A DNA stretch of 21,303 bases, taken from an uncultured Bacilli bacterium (GTDB lineage: Bacteria; Bacillota_I; Bacilli_A; RF39; UBA660). Below the pieces are notes generated by a model. That model was given only the letters and a program-made list of their open reading frames with translations, was not told the origin of the DNA and searched no databases. The translations under genes were made by a program, and so were the position numbers. Location: the NCBI GenBank assembly GCA_934086255.1, contig CAKOIB010000007.1, forward strand, positions 1 through 21,303, written 5' to 3'. Numbering within the stretch: the stretch's first letter is position 1; every line of letters starts with the position of its first letter. This document shows positions 15,578-21,303 of the stretch, in pieces.

Positions 15578-15589
15578 ATTAAACACATA

Positions 15590-16012
15590 CTATCTCTTAC
15601 TAAATTGAGGAGCACGTCTTGCTTTCTTAAGACCTGGTTTCTTACGTTCTTTAATTCTAGAATCACGAGTAATAAACCCAGCTCTTTTTAATATCTTTCT
15701 AAAACTTGTTTCTTCAGAAGCATCAGTTACATCTGATTCAAGTAAAGCCTTAACAATACCTAATCTAATTGCACCAGTTTGTCCTGAAAAACCTCCACCT
15801 TTAACTTCTGCTACTACATCATACTTTTCTCTAGTTTCAGTCAAATCTAAAGGTTGACATAAATCCATAACTAAAGTTTCAAAAGGGAAATATTCATAAA
15901 CATCTTTTCCATTAACAGTAATCTTTCCAGTACCTTCAACTAATTTAACCTTAGCAATACTAGTTTTTCTTTTTCCTGTTCCATAATAACAAGTATTTTC
16001 TTTCTTAGCCAT
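15590..16012 (-). CDS. rpsI: Small ribosomal subunit protein uS9 (S9)
   Basis: S9 of the 30S subunit, whose C-terminal tail reaches the P-site tRNA. 140 residues. Seen: YGTGKRKTSIAKVKL near residues 10-24, GGGFSGQTGAIRLGIVKALL near 72-91, RDSRIKERKKPGLKKARRAPQ, and the invariant tail FSKR. The start at 16012 has GGGAGG upstream, 11 bases after the rplM stop. Second gene of the standard rplM-rpsI operon. Confidence 0.98.
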   Translation of the reverse strand: MAKKENTCYYGTGKRKTSIAKVKLVEGTGKITVNGKDVYEYFPFETLVMDLCQPLDLTETREKYDVVAEVKGGGFSGQTGAIRLGIVKALLESDVTDASEETSFRKILKRAGFITRDSRIKERKKPGLKKARRAPQFSKR

Positions 16013-16023
16013 AACTTACCTCC

Positions 16024-16455
16024 CTATTTAACTTCAAGCACTTCTGGCTTTTGAGCCATATGTGGATGAGTTTCTCCTTCATAAACAAATAATTTCTTAG
16101 CCATTGCTCTACCTAATCTATTATGAGGTAGCATTCCTTTAACAGCTCTTTCAACCATTTCAACTGGATACTTTTCTTTCATTTCTCTAGCAGTTCTTTC
16201 TCTTAAACCACCAGTATATCCAGAATGGTTGTAATAAATTTTCTTATCTAACTTATTACCAGTAAGATTTACTTTACCAGCATTAGTGATAATAATATAA
16301 TCCCCACAATCAATATGTGGTGTATAAGTAGCTTTATGTTTTCCTCTTAACATATGAGCAACCTTACTAGCTAAACGTCCTAAAGTAACATCAGTAGCAT
16401 CAATGACATACCAATTACGTTCAACTGTTTCTTTTTTTTGCATATAACTTTTCAT
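16024..16455 (-). CDS. rplM: Large ribosomal subunit protein uL13 (L13)
   Basis: L13, an early-assembly protein of the 50S subunit. 143 residues. Seen: WYVIDATDVTLGRLASKVAHMLRGK near the N-terminus (in two parts, about 15-39), HIDCGDYIIITNAGKV, NHSGYTGGL, and MLPHNRLGRAMAKKLFVYEGETHPHMAQKP at the end. The start at 16455 follows AGGAGGATTTAAATT. First gene of the operon, with its own promoter and an 84-base leader that could hide this binding site. Confidence 0.98.
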   Translation of the reverse strand: MKSYMQKKETVERNWYVIDATDVTLGRLASKVAHMLRGKHKATYTPHIDCGDYIIITNAGKVNLTGNKLDKKIYYNHSGYTGGLRERTAREMKEKYPVEMVERAVKGMLPHNRLGRAMAKKLFVYEGETHPHMAQKPEVLEVK

Positions 16456-16464
16456 AATTTAAAT

Positions 16465-16511
16465 CCTCCTATTTTTTTATATTAATTAATATAGGAGTTC
16501 CCAATTCCTAT
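16465..16511 (-). promoter_or_regulatory. Candidate regulatory leader of rplM-rpsI (alternative hairpins over the ribosome binding site)
   Basis: Minus strand, in order: ATAGGA (16511-16506), CTCCTAT (16497-16491) and ATAGGAG (16472-16466), the last containing the rplM Shine-Dalgarno. The middle element can pair with either flank, so an upstream hairpin would free the binding site and a downstream one would close it. L13 leaders controlling rplM are known in Bacilli; that this is such a leader is inference. Confidence 0.5.
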
Positions 16512-16545
16512 AAAAATCAATATATAAGAAAATGTACCGACTAAA

Positions 16546-16574
16546 ATTATACTAAAATTATACGTTTAAGTCAA
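16546..16574 (-). promoter_or_regulatory. Promoter of rplM-rpsI
   Basis: Minus strand: TTGACT (16574-16569), 17-base spacer, TATAAT (16551-16546). A second TATAAT (16562-16557) lies within the spacer but is too close to this -35 to use it. Predicted start near 16539, leaving a leader of about 84 bases. Confidence 0.88.
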
Positions 16575-16620
16575 TAGTTTTAGCACTTTTTTAACACACT
16601 TTAACAATACTTTAAAAAAT

Positions 16621-16644
16621 AAAAAACTCTCATAAAGAGAGTTT
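16621..16644 (-). terminator. Terminator of the tRNA operon
   Basis: Minus strand: stem AAACTCTC/GAGAGTTT (16644-16637 with 16631-16624), 5-base loop, then a T run that continues after a single A. It lies 12 bases after the CCA end of tRNA-Glu. Confidence 0.88.
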
Positions 16645-16655
16645 ACTTACATATT

Positions 16656-16732
16656 TGGTGACCCGTACGGGATTCGAACCCGAGAATGCCACCGTGAAAG
16701 GGTGGTGTGTTAAGCCGCTTCACCAACGGGCC
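16656..16732 (-). tRNA. tRNA-Glu (UUC)
   Basis: Cloverleaf of 77 bases including encoded CCA. Acceptor GGCCCGT pairs with ACGGGTC (one G-U), discriminator A. Anticodon stem CCACC/GGTGG with loop CTTTCAC, anticodon TTC (plus-strand 16696-16698). T-arm TCGGG-TTCGAAT-CCCGT. Last of three tandem tRNAs, 4 bases after tRNA-Asn. Confidence 0.97.
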
Positions 16733-16736
16733 AATA

Positions 16737-16813
16737 TGGCGCCTCAACTAGGACTTGAACCTAGGACCCCTTGATTAACAGTCAAGTGCTCTAACCAACT
16801 GAGCTATTGAGGC
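16737..16813 (-). tRNA. tRNA-Asn (GUU)
   Basis: 77 bases including encoded CCA. Acceptor GCCTCAA/TTGAGGC, discriminator G as usual for Asn. Anticodon stem CTTGA/TCAAG with loop CTGTTAA, anticodon GTT. T-arm CTAGG-TTCAAGT-CCTAG. Separated from its neighbours by 4 and 5 bases. Confidence 0.97.
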
Positions 16814-16818
16814 ATATA

Positions 16819-16895
<77 letters not shown>

Positions 16896-16923
16896 ACAAT
16901 GCAAACTTATGTAAGCAATATAA

Positions 16924-16952
16924 ATGATACTATATATTTTATGATTTTGCAA
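16924..16952 (-). promoter_or_regulatory. Promoter of the tRNA-Ile-Asn-Glu operon
   Basis: Minus strand: TTGCAA (16952-16947), 17-base spacer, TATCAT (16929-16924). Each box is close to consensus. A run of phased A tracts lies just upstream (plus-strand T tracts at 16957-16993), which may serve as an UP element. Confidence 0.75.
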
Positions 16953-16996
16953 GTGATTTTTTGCATTTTTTTAATATTTTTTTATTTTTTTTTAAA

Positions 16997-18001
16997 TTAT
17001 GACAATTTTTCACTAGATTTTGCATTAAGATCAAGTCCAGCACGCACACCTTTCTTATATAAAAAATATCCACACGCTGCAATCATCGTAGCATTATCAG
17101 TACAATACTTCATATCAGGATAACTAAATGAAAAACCATTTATTAAAGCTTCCCTTTCTAAAGCTTCCCTTATTCCCTTATTCGCAGCAACACCACCAGC
17201 TACTATAAGATTATTAATATTATACTCTTTTAATGCCTTAACAGTCTTAAAAACTAATGATTTAACAACAACATCTTGAAAAGAAGCACATAAATCTTCC
17301 TTATTAATAACATTGCCACGTTGTTCTTCATTATGCACCAAATTAATAACAGCACTCTTAAGACCACTAAAACTAAAATTATAACTATCATCATTCATTG
17401 GAATAGGTAAATGATAACTTACCTTTCCAACATGAGCAAGCTTATCAACAAGAGCTCCTCCAGGATAACCAATTCCAACAACACGAGCCACTTTATCATA
17501 ACACTCACCAACTGCATCATCAAGCGTTCCACCAATTTTCAAATAACTCAAATGATCATCCATCTTAATAAGTTCCGTATGCCCACCACTTATAACAAGA
17601 GCCAAAAGAGGAAATTCAAGCTCATGACCAATATTATTTGCATAAATATGACCCGCAATATGATGAACAGGTATCAAAGGCTTATCATACACATAAGCAA
17701 TAGTCTTCGCAGCCTCAAGTCCCACCAACAAAGACCCAATAAGACCAGGACCATATGTAACAGCAACTGCATCAATCATATCCATTGAAATACCAGAATC
17801 CTTAAGACACTTGTCAATTACAAAAGTAATATCCTTAACATGATTTCTACTAGCAATCTCAGGAACAACCCCCCCATACAAAGTATGAATATCTATCTGA
17901 CTAAGAATAACAGTATTAATCTCACAACAACCATTCTTTACAATAGAAACACTAGTCTCATCACAACTACTTTCAATACCTAAAATATAAACATCCTTCA
18001 T
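16997..18001 (-). CDS. tsaD: tRNA N6-threonylcarbamoyladenosine (t6A) transferase subunit TsaD
   Basis: TsaD moves the threonylcarbamoyl group onto A37 of ANN-decoding tRNAs, together with TsaB and TsaE. 334 residues, normal length. Seen: GIESSCDET near 8-16, the metal-binding H-x3-H in HHIAGHIYAN (H114, H118), VISGGHTEL near 136-144, AGGVAANKGIRE near 268-279, and CTDNATMIA with D302 as third metal ligand. The start at 18001 has GGAG eight bases before it and overlaps the rimI stop as ATGA. Last gene of tsaE-tsaB-rimI-tsaD, directly before the tRNA operon. Confidence 0.98.
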   Translation of the reverse strand: MKDVYILGIESSCDETSVSIVKNGCCEINTVILSQIDIHTLYGGVVPEIASRNHVKDITFVIDKCLKDSGISMDMIDAVAVTYGPGLIGSLLVGLEAAKTIAYVYDKPLIPVHHIAGHIYANNIGHELEFPLLALVISGGHTELIKMDDHLSYLKIGGTLDDAVGECYDKVARVVGIGYPGGALVDKLAHVGKVSYHLPIPMNDDSYNFSFSGLKSAVINLVHNEEQRGNVINKEDLCASFQDVVVKSLVFKTVKALKEYNINNLIVAGGVAANKGIREALEREALINGFSFSYPDMKYCTDNATMIAACGYFLYKKGVRAGLDLNAKSSEKLS

Positions 18002-18375
18002 AAAATCAACTCCATCAAAATACCATCTACTCCATTATAATAACCACATCTTTTAGCAACCTCTACAAAACCAAACTTATTATACAATGAAATAGCACTA
18101 CTATTTAACACACTAACCTCTAAAGTAATATTATAAATATTAATACTTCTAAGATAATCAATCAAATACTCCATCATCAAAGATCCAATCCCTATATTCC
18201 TTTTATCTTCATTAACAAAAATATTACATATCTCCGCTTTCTCATATAAAACACTATACTCAATATATCCAACAACTTCATCATCTAAAATATATCCAAT
18301 ATACTTAACAAAAGGATTCGAAGTCTTAGAAACCCCAAAAGATGAAAGTAATAAAACATCAACATCCTTAACCAT
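17998..18375 (-). CDS. rimI: RimI-like GNAT N-acetyltransferase
   Basis: A GNAT-fold acetyltransferase of 125 residues. In this operon position it is the homologue of RimI, which acetylates the N-terminus of ribosomal protein S18. Seen: CNIFVNEDKRNIGIGSLMMEY with the acetyl-CoA loop R59-x-x-G-x-G64, LEVSVLNSSAISLYNKFGF near 85-103 with Y98, and a final VDGILMELIL strand. It is about 20 residues shorter at the N-terminus than typical RimI (about 145). The ATG at 18375 has GAGGAAAAG upstream and overlaps tsaB by 8 bases. The stop is TGA. Confidence 0.9.
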   Translation of the reverse strand: MVKDVDVLLLSSFGVSKTSNPFVKYIGYILDDEVVGYIEYSVLYEKAEICNIFVNEDKRNIGIGSLMMEYLIDYLRSINIYNITLEVSVLNSSAISLYNKFGFVEVAKRCGYYNGVDGILMELIL

Positions 18376-18982
18376 TTAACTTTTCCTCAGCTTCTACTCT
18401 TTTTAAATAATTAGGAACAAAAGAAAAACTATCACTAACATTATCCATATCTATATACTTAAAAACCCTATCAATATCAGGAACATACTCTATTGAATCA
18501 TTAAATCCATTTGATGAAACATAAACAAAAGAATCAAGCCCACTTACTCTACTAGACAATTCCTCTAAAGAAATATAACAGTCTTCCATAACAACATTAT
18601 AATTCTTATCATAAATACCAGCATAAACATAACCACGCCTTGCATCAATAATAGGCACTATATAATCACCTTCTACTCCAGTAGCAAGAACAAATAAACT
18701 AGAAACACCTACAATATCAATATTAAGACTATATGCCCAAACCTTAGCAATAGTAACACCAATCCTAAGCCCAGTAAAAGATCCAGGTCCATTAACACAA
18801 ACTATTCTCTTAATATCCCTCTTAGAAATAGAAAGTCTAGAAAACATATCATCAATAACACTAAGAGTAATCTTAGATAAATCATTATTAAGCTTAGTAT
18901 AAAAAGAATCCAAAACAACTCCATCCTTAACAATAGCAACAGATAAAAAATCAATCGAAGTATTCAAAAAAAGACTTATCAT
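18368..18982 (-). CDS. tsaB: tRNA t6A biosynthesis protein TsaB
   Basis: TsaB is an ASKHA-fold partner that dimerises with TsaD and is needed for t6A. 204 residues, slightly short of the usual 230. Seen: N-terminal strand SLFLNTSIDFLSVAIV, the signature NGPGSFTGLRIG near 64-75, PIIDARRGYVYAGIY near 110-124, and a YLKRVEAEEKL tail. The start at 18982 has GAGG upstream and shares ATGA with the tsaE stop. Confidence 0.96.
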   Translation of the reverse strand: MISLFLNTSIDFLSVAIVKDGVVLDSFYTKLNNDLSKITLSVIDDMFSRLSISKRDIKRIVCVNGPGSFTGLRIGVTIAKVWAYSLNIDIVGVSSLFVLATGVEGDYIVPIIDARRGYVYAGIYDKNYNVVMEDCYISLEELSSRVSGLDSFVYVSSNGFNDSIEYVPDIDRVFKYIDMDNVSDSFSFVPNYLKRVEAEEKLNG

Positions 18983-19431
18983 AACACCGCCTCACATAAA
19001 TCTTCATATCTTTTTCCAATAGGCTTAATAATAACAAGTCTAGTATCCTCACCAATAATCCTAAAATTAATTTCCAATCTTTCTTCAGGAAGCAAATCCT
19101 TAATCATATCAGACCATTCAATAATAGTAACACCCTTCTTAACAAAATACTCAGAAAAATCAATTTCAACATCAGTTTCATCTAACCTATAAACATCCAT
19201 GTGAAAAAGAGGAACCTCTCCTGAAGTATATTCCTTAACTATATTAAATGTCGGAGAAGTAATAACTTCATCAATACCTAAAGCACTAGCAAAACCCTTA
19301 GCAAAAACAGTCTTACCACTACCTAAGTCTCCATTTAAACAAATAACCATATTACAAAACTTTTCTGACTCTATATTTTGAGCAAGTTCAATAGTTTCAC
19401 TTTCATCTCTTAAAGTAATTTTATATTCCAT
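18979..19431 (-). CDS. tsaE: tRNA t6A biosynthesis ATPase TsaE
   Basis: TsaE is the small P-loop ATPase that drives turnover of the TsaB-TsaD complex. 150 residues, normal. Seen: Walker A NGDLGSGKT (about 33-41), SPTFNIVKEY near 59-68, HMDVYRL near 77-83 with D79, and IIEWSD near 103-108. The start at 19431 follows GGTGATTAATT. First gene of the t6A operon, behind the promoter at 19450-19478. It ends with TGA overlapping tsaB. Confidence 0.97.
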   Translation of the reverse strand: MEYKITLRDESETIELAQNIESEKFCNMVICLNGDLGSGKTVFAKGFASALGIDEVITSPTFNIVKEYTSGEVPLFHMDVYRLDETDVEIDFSEYFVKKGVTIIEWSDMIKDLLPEERLEINFRIIGEDTRLVIIKPIGKRYEDLCEAVL

Positions 19432-19449
19432 AATTAATCACCAATATTA

Positions 19450-19478
19450 ATTTTACACAAAAAAAAGATGTATATCAA
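19450..19478 (-). promoter_or_regulatory. Promoter of the tsaE-tsaB-rimI-tsaD operon
   Basis: Minus strand: TTGATA (19478-19473), 17-base spacer, TAAAAT (19455-19450); each matches 5 of 6. The -35 lies in the loop of the terminator of the preceding gene. Confidence 0.68.
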
Positions 19479-19486
19479 CACCTTTT
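19459..19486 (-). terminator. Terminator after the DUF308 gene
   Basis: Minus strand: nine-pair stem AAAAGGTGT/ACATCTTTT (one G-U), 6-base loop, continuing into a run of eight T. It overlaps the tsaE promoter. Confidence 0.75.
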
Positions 19487-19495
19487 AACAATTTT

Positions 19496-20032
19496 CTATT
19501 TTTTTACTTTAACTTTATATATTTTTTCTTCATTCTTATAATTAAATATAGTACAAACACCCACTACTATTAAGAAGACCCCTAAAAATATACCAGTAAA
19601 CAAAACTGAAATAATCGGAGTAACAAGCACTAATAAACCTACAATAAGCTTAAGAATACTAGTCACTAACATAGTTTGACTAAAATAATCTCTACTTCTT
19701 ACATTAAGTAAAAGTACCAAAGAAGATAAAGAAGTAGAAAGCAACCAAAGACCAATAAATATAGATATTATCTTAGTAGTAGTATCAGGATTAAAAATAA
19801 GTACAAAACCAAATAAAGTATTTAAAAAACCACTCATAAACACATTACCAGGTAAATAAACATAATCCCTATTAACAAAAGCATATACTATTTTTATTAC
19901 TCCAGTTATTAAAAGAACAATACCTATAAAAAATACCAATTTAGAAAAAGATTGTTCAGGATTAACAAGCAAAACCGCACCACAAACTATAAGAAGTAAC
20001 CCAATTATAAAACTCCATATTTTTTTTGACAT
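19496..20032 (-). CDS. DUF308 (HdeD-like) six-helix membrane protein
   Basis: A 178-residue membrane protein made of three helical hairpins, each with the family pattern 'G-x-L-L-I-x-x-G ... N-P' (GLLLIVCGAVLLVNPEQS near 11-28; FLNTLFGFVLIFNPDTT near 69-85; a third near 128-150). HdeD in E. coli is linked to acid resistance; function in Gram-positives is unknown. It ends in a basic tail (KVKVKK). The start at 20032 is preceded by GGGAGG; an upstream ATG lies inside that site. It follows the lipoprotein gene by 15 bases, so the two are one operon. Confidence 0.88.
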   Translation of the reverse strand: MSKKIWSFIIGLLLIVCGAVLLVNPEQSFSKLVFFIGIVLLITGVIKIVYAFVNRDYVYLPGNVFMSGFLNTLFGFVLIFNPDTTTKIISIFIGLWLLSTSLSSLVLLLNVRSRDYFSQTMLVTSILKLIVGLLVLVTPIISVLFTGIFLGVFLIVVGVCTIFNYKNEEKIYKVKVKK

Positions 20033-20047
20033 ATAAATTCCTCCCAA

Positions 20048-20437
20048 CTAATATTTCAAATCATCATCCAATTTCCAAACGCCATCACAACTACTAGAAT
20101 TATAAACCTTATATGAAAAAGATTTATCAAAAGGAGTATAAACAGCATATAAAGAAATAGTTTTATTCTTAGATAAAGGTATAACAGTCTCACCAATAGG
20201 TTGATAAACAACTTCACATTTATAAACATATGAAGAACCATTATCCTCCAAATAGACACAATGTCTATCAATAATCTCATTTATATTTTCAATTTTTTTT
20301 CTAATATCACCAAGATTATCATCACCAAACCATGCATCTATAGCTACTTCTCCAAACTTTGGATTATGATAAGGATTAAAGATACAACCAGTAAGTAAAA
20401 AACAAATAACTAAAACAAATAAATACTTAACTTTCAT
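20048..20437 (-). CDS. Small lipoprotein of unknown function
   Basis: A 129-residue secreted lipoprotein. Residues 1-17 form a signal peptide (MKVKYLF, hydrophobic core) ending in the lipobox LLTGC, so C18 is the lipidated residue. The mature part is small, acidic and probably beta-rich, with three more cysteines (C60, C74, C117). I do not recognise a family. The start at 20437 has GAGGTAATG upstream. It is 43 bases after the DUF421 gene and leads into the DUF308 gene; membership in one envelope operon is inference. Confidence 0.85.
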   Translation of the reverse strand: MKVKYLFVLVICFLLTGCIFNPYHNPKFGEVAIDAWFGDDNLGDIRKKIENINEIIDRHCVYLEDNGSSYVYKCEVVYQPIGETVIPLSKNKTISLYAVYTPFDKSFSYKVYNSSSCDGVWKLDDDLKY

Positions 20438-20480
20438 ATCATTACCTCAATATAATAATATCACAAAAAAGAAAAAAAAT

Positions 20481-21182
20481 CTACTCTAACATATCATTAG
20501 CTTTTAGATCATTTTTCATAAATGTAACAAGATTATCACTATTATCAAGGGTAGCAAGCAATATATCTGAAGAATCCTTTCCTAAAGATTTAAGTTTATT
20601 TACTAACCAATCTTTACTCTTACCCATTTCTTTAAGATTAAACTCCATAATATTACCATCTATAATAACATTAGCACACATACTAGAAGATTTAACTTTA
20701 ATATCCATGTCTTTAACCGTAACAGGCTTATTCTCTGCCTTTGGAAGAATACTAAGCTTTCCGTCAGACTCAACCAAAGCATAAGCAATCTCTGAAACAT
20801 CAAAATATCCCATAGAACGACATTGTTCCAATAAATCATTTATATCAAACTTAACAGTTTTAAGACCACCCTCTAAAATAACACCATCTCTAATTACCAT
20901 ATTAGGTTTACCCATAAAAAATCTTCTTAAAACAATACTCTTCATAGTTAAAACATTAATAAGATAAGCAACAACACCATATATCAAAACAGCAATAGTT
21001 CCAAACATAATATCAGAATCAATATTAATAGTCATTTCAGCAGCAAAATTACCTATAGATATCCCAATAACATAATCAAACAAACTAAGCTGAGAAACCT
21101 GTTTTTTACCTATTATCTTAGCAACCAAAAATAAAGTTACCAAAGAAAGAAATGCTCTAAAAGATACTTGTAATAAATCCAT
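20481..21182 (-). CDS. DUF421 (YetF/YrbG-like) membrane protein
   Basis: A 233-residue protein. Three N-terminal membrane helices (about 8-22, 35-50, 60-80) lead into a cytoplasmic alpha/beta domain. Seen: KIIGKKQVSQLSLFDYVIGISIGNFAAEM in the helix region (about 22-50, two parts) and the domain start GKPNMVIRDGVILEGGLKTVKF...DLLEQCRSMGYFDVSEIAYALVE, both characteristic of DUF421. Related B. subtilis proteins have been tied to spore germination or envelope stress; the role here is unknown. The start at 21182 follows GGTGATATA; an ATG 45 bases upstream has no site. No clear terminator follows, so it may read into the lipoprotein gene. Confidence 0.9.
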   Translation of the reverse strand: MDLLQVSFRAFLSLVTLFLVAKIIGKKQVSQLSLFDYVIGISIGNFAAEMTINIDSDIMFGTIAVLIYGVVAYLINVLTMKSIVLRRFFMGKPNMVIRDGVILEGGLKTVKFDINDLLEQCRSMGYFDVSEIAYALVESDGKLSILPKAENKPVTVKDMDIKVKSSSMCANVIIDGNIMEFNLKEMGKSKDWLVNKLKSLGKDSSDILLATLDNSDNLVTFMKNDLKANDMLE

Positions 21183-21197
21183 TATATCACCAATAAT

Positions 21198-21227
21198 AAT
21201 ATAACCAATAAAAAGAAAAGAATACAA
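21198..21227 (-). promoter_or_regulatory. Weak promoter candidate for DUF421 gene; otherwise unassigned edge
   Basis: Minus strand: TTGTAT (21227-21222), 18-base spacer, TATATT (21203-21198). A better -35 (TTGACA, 21256-21251) has no -10 at proper distance. I see no gene or structure in 21228-21303. Confidence 0.3.
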
Positions 21228-21303
21228 AAAAGAAATAGATTACTTGAACTTGTCAACAAAAAGTAGACACTAAAAGAATATTATTTAAACCCTAGTTGAG
21301 TTT

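Noticed and set aside
16580..16588. TTAGCACTT upstream of the rplM promoter, like half a CIRCE
   Set aside because: The second arm at the needed 9-base spacing is absent, so HrcA binding is not supported.

Overview
The window is a very AT-rich, tightly packed stretch of a low-GC Gram-positive (Bacillota) chromosome. The best fit is an uncultured, anaerobic, Mollicutes-like or Erysipelotrichia-like member of the Bacilli; this placement is inference. The signs are: the Firmicutes gene order tsaE-tsaB-rimI-tsaD; rplM-rpsI; Shine-Dalgarno sites of GGAGG/GGTGAT type; a ClpB without its N-terminal domain, as in mycoplasmas; a CIRCE/HrcA heat-shock operator; and rubrerythrin, typical of anaerobes. 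TGA is used as a stop codon (the ART-like gene, tsaE, rimI), so this is the standard bacterial code and not the mycoplasma code. GlmS and a DUF368 polyprenyl-phosphate translocase suggest that an envelope polymer is still made.

Layout, mostly read leftward on the minus strand. (A) 12-2765: SDR oxidoreductase, truA, an unrecognised ADP-ribosyltransferase-like protein and a TspO-family membrane protein, one operon behind a promoter at 2783-2811. (B) 2845-4753: a flippase/LPG-synthase-type membrane protein and a DUF368 (PopT-like) protein. (C) 4850-7526: a thiol/sulfur operon of cysteine desulfurase, small CxxC thioredoxin-like protein, CcdA-like membrane protein and membrane-anchored CPHC thioredoxin-like protein. 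(D) 7605-8675: mscL and a transmembrane XRE regulator with a six-cysteine outer domain. (E) Plus-strand island 8763-13413: CIRCE-controlled clpB, rubrerythrin and glmS. (F) 13404-15467: an Abi_2/HEPN protein abutting a membrane-anchored HtrA protease, with its own strong promoter. (G) 15552-16574: rplM-rpsI with a leader that may fold over its ribosome binding site. (H) 16621-16952: tRNA-Ile, -Asn, -Glu with promoter and terminator. (I) 16997-19478: the t6A tRNA-modification operon. (J) 19459-21227: lipoprotein, DUF308 and DUF421 membrane proteins.

Common themes are translation and tRNA maturation (TruA, TsaBDE, RimI, L13, S9, three tRNAs), protein quality control (ClpB, HtrA), envelope and osmotic homeostasis (MscL, PopT, DUF308, DUF421), and thiol/oxygen stress chemistry (operon C, rubrerythrin). 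No CRISPR array, insertion sequence, phage gene or integrase is visible. No gene-free stretch exceeds 300 bases. The base composition is strongly strand-asymmetric: the plus strand is rich in A and C, the minus strand in T and G. This fits a minus leading strand and an origin to the right of the window.

Most of the window is ordinary core genome. The best candidates for something less described are the Abi_2-HtrA gene pair, the ART-like protein coupled to truA, the cysteine desulfurase/CcdA/thioredoxin operon beside a cysteine-rich transmembrane regulator, and the rplM leader.
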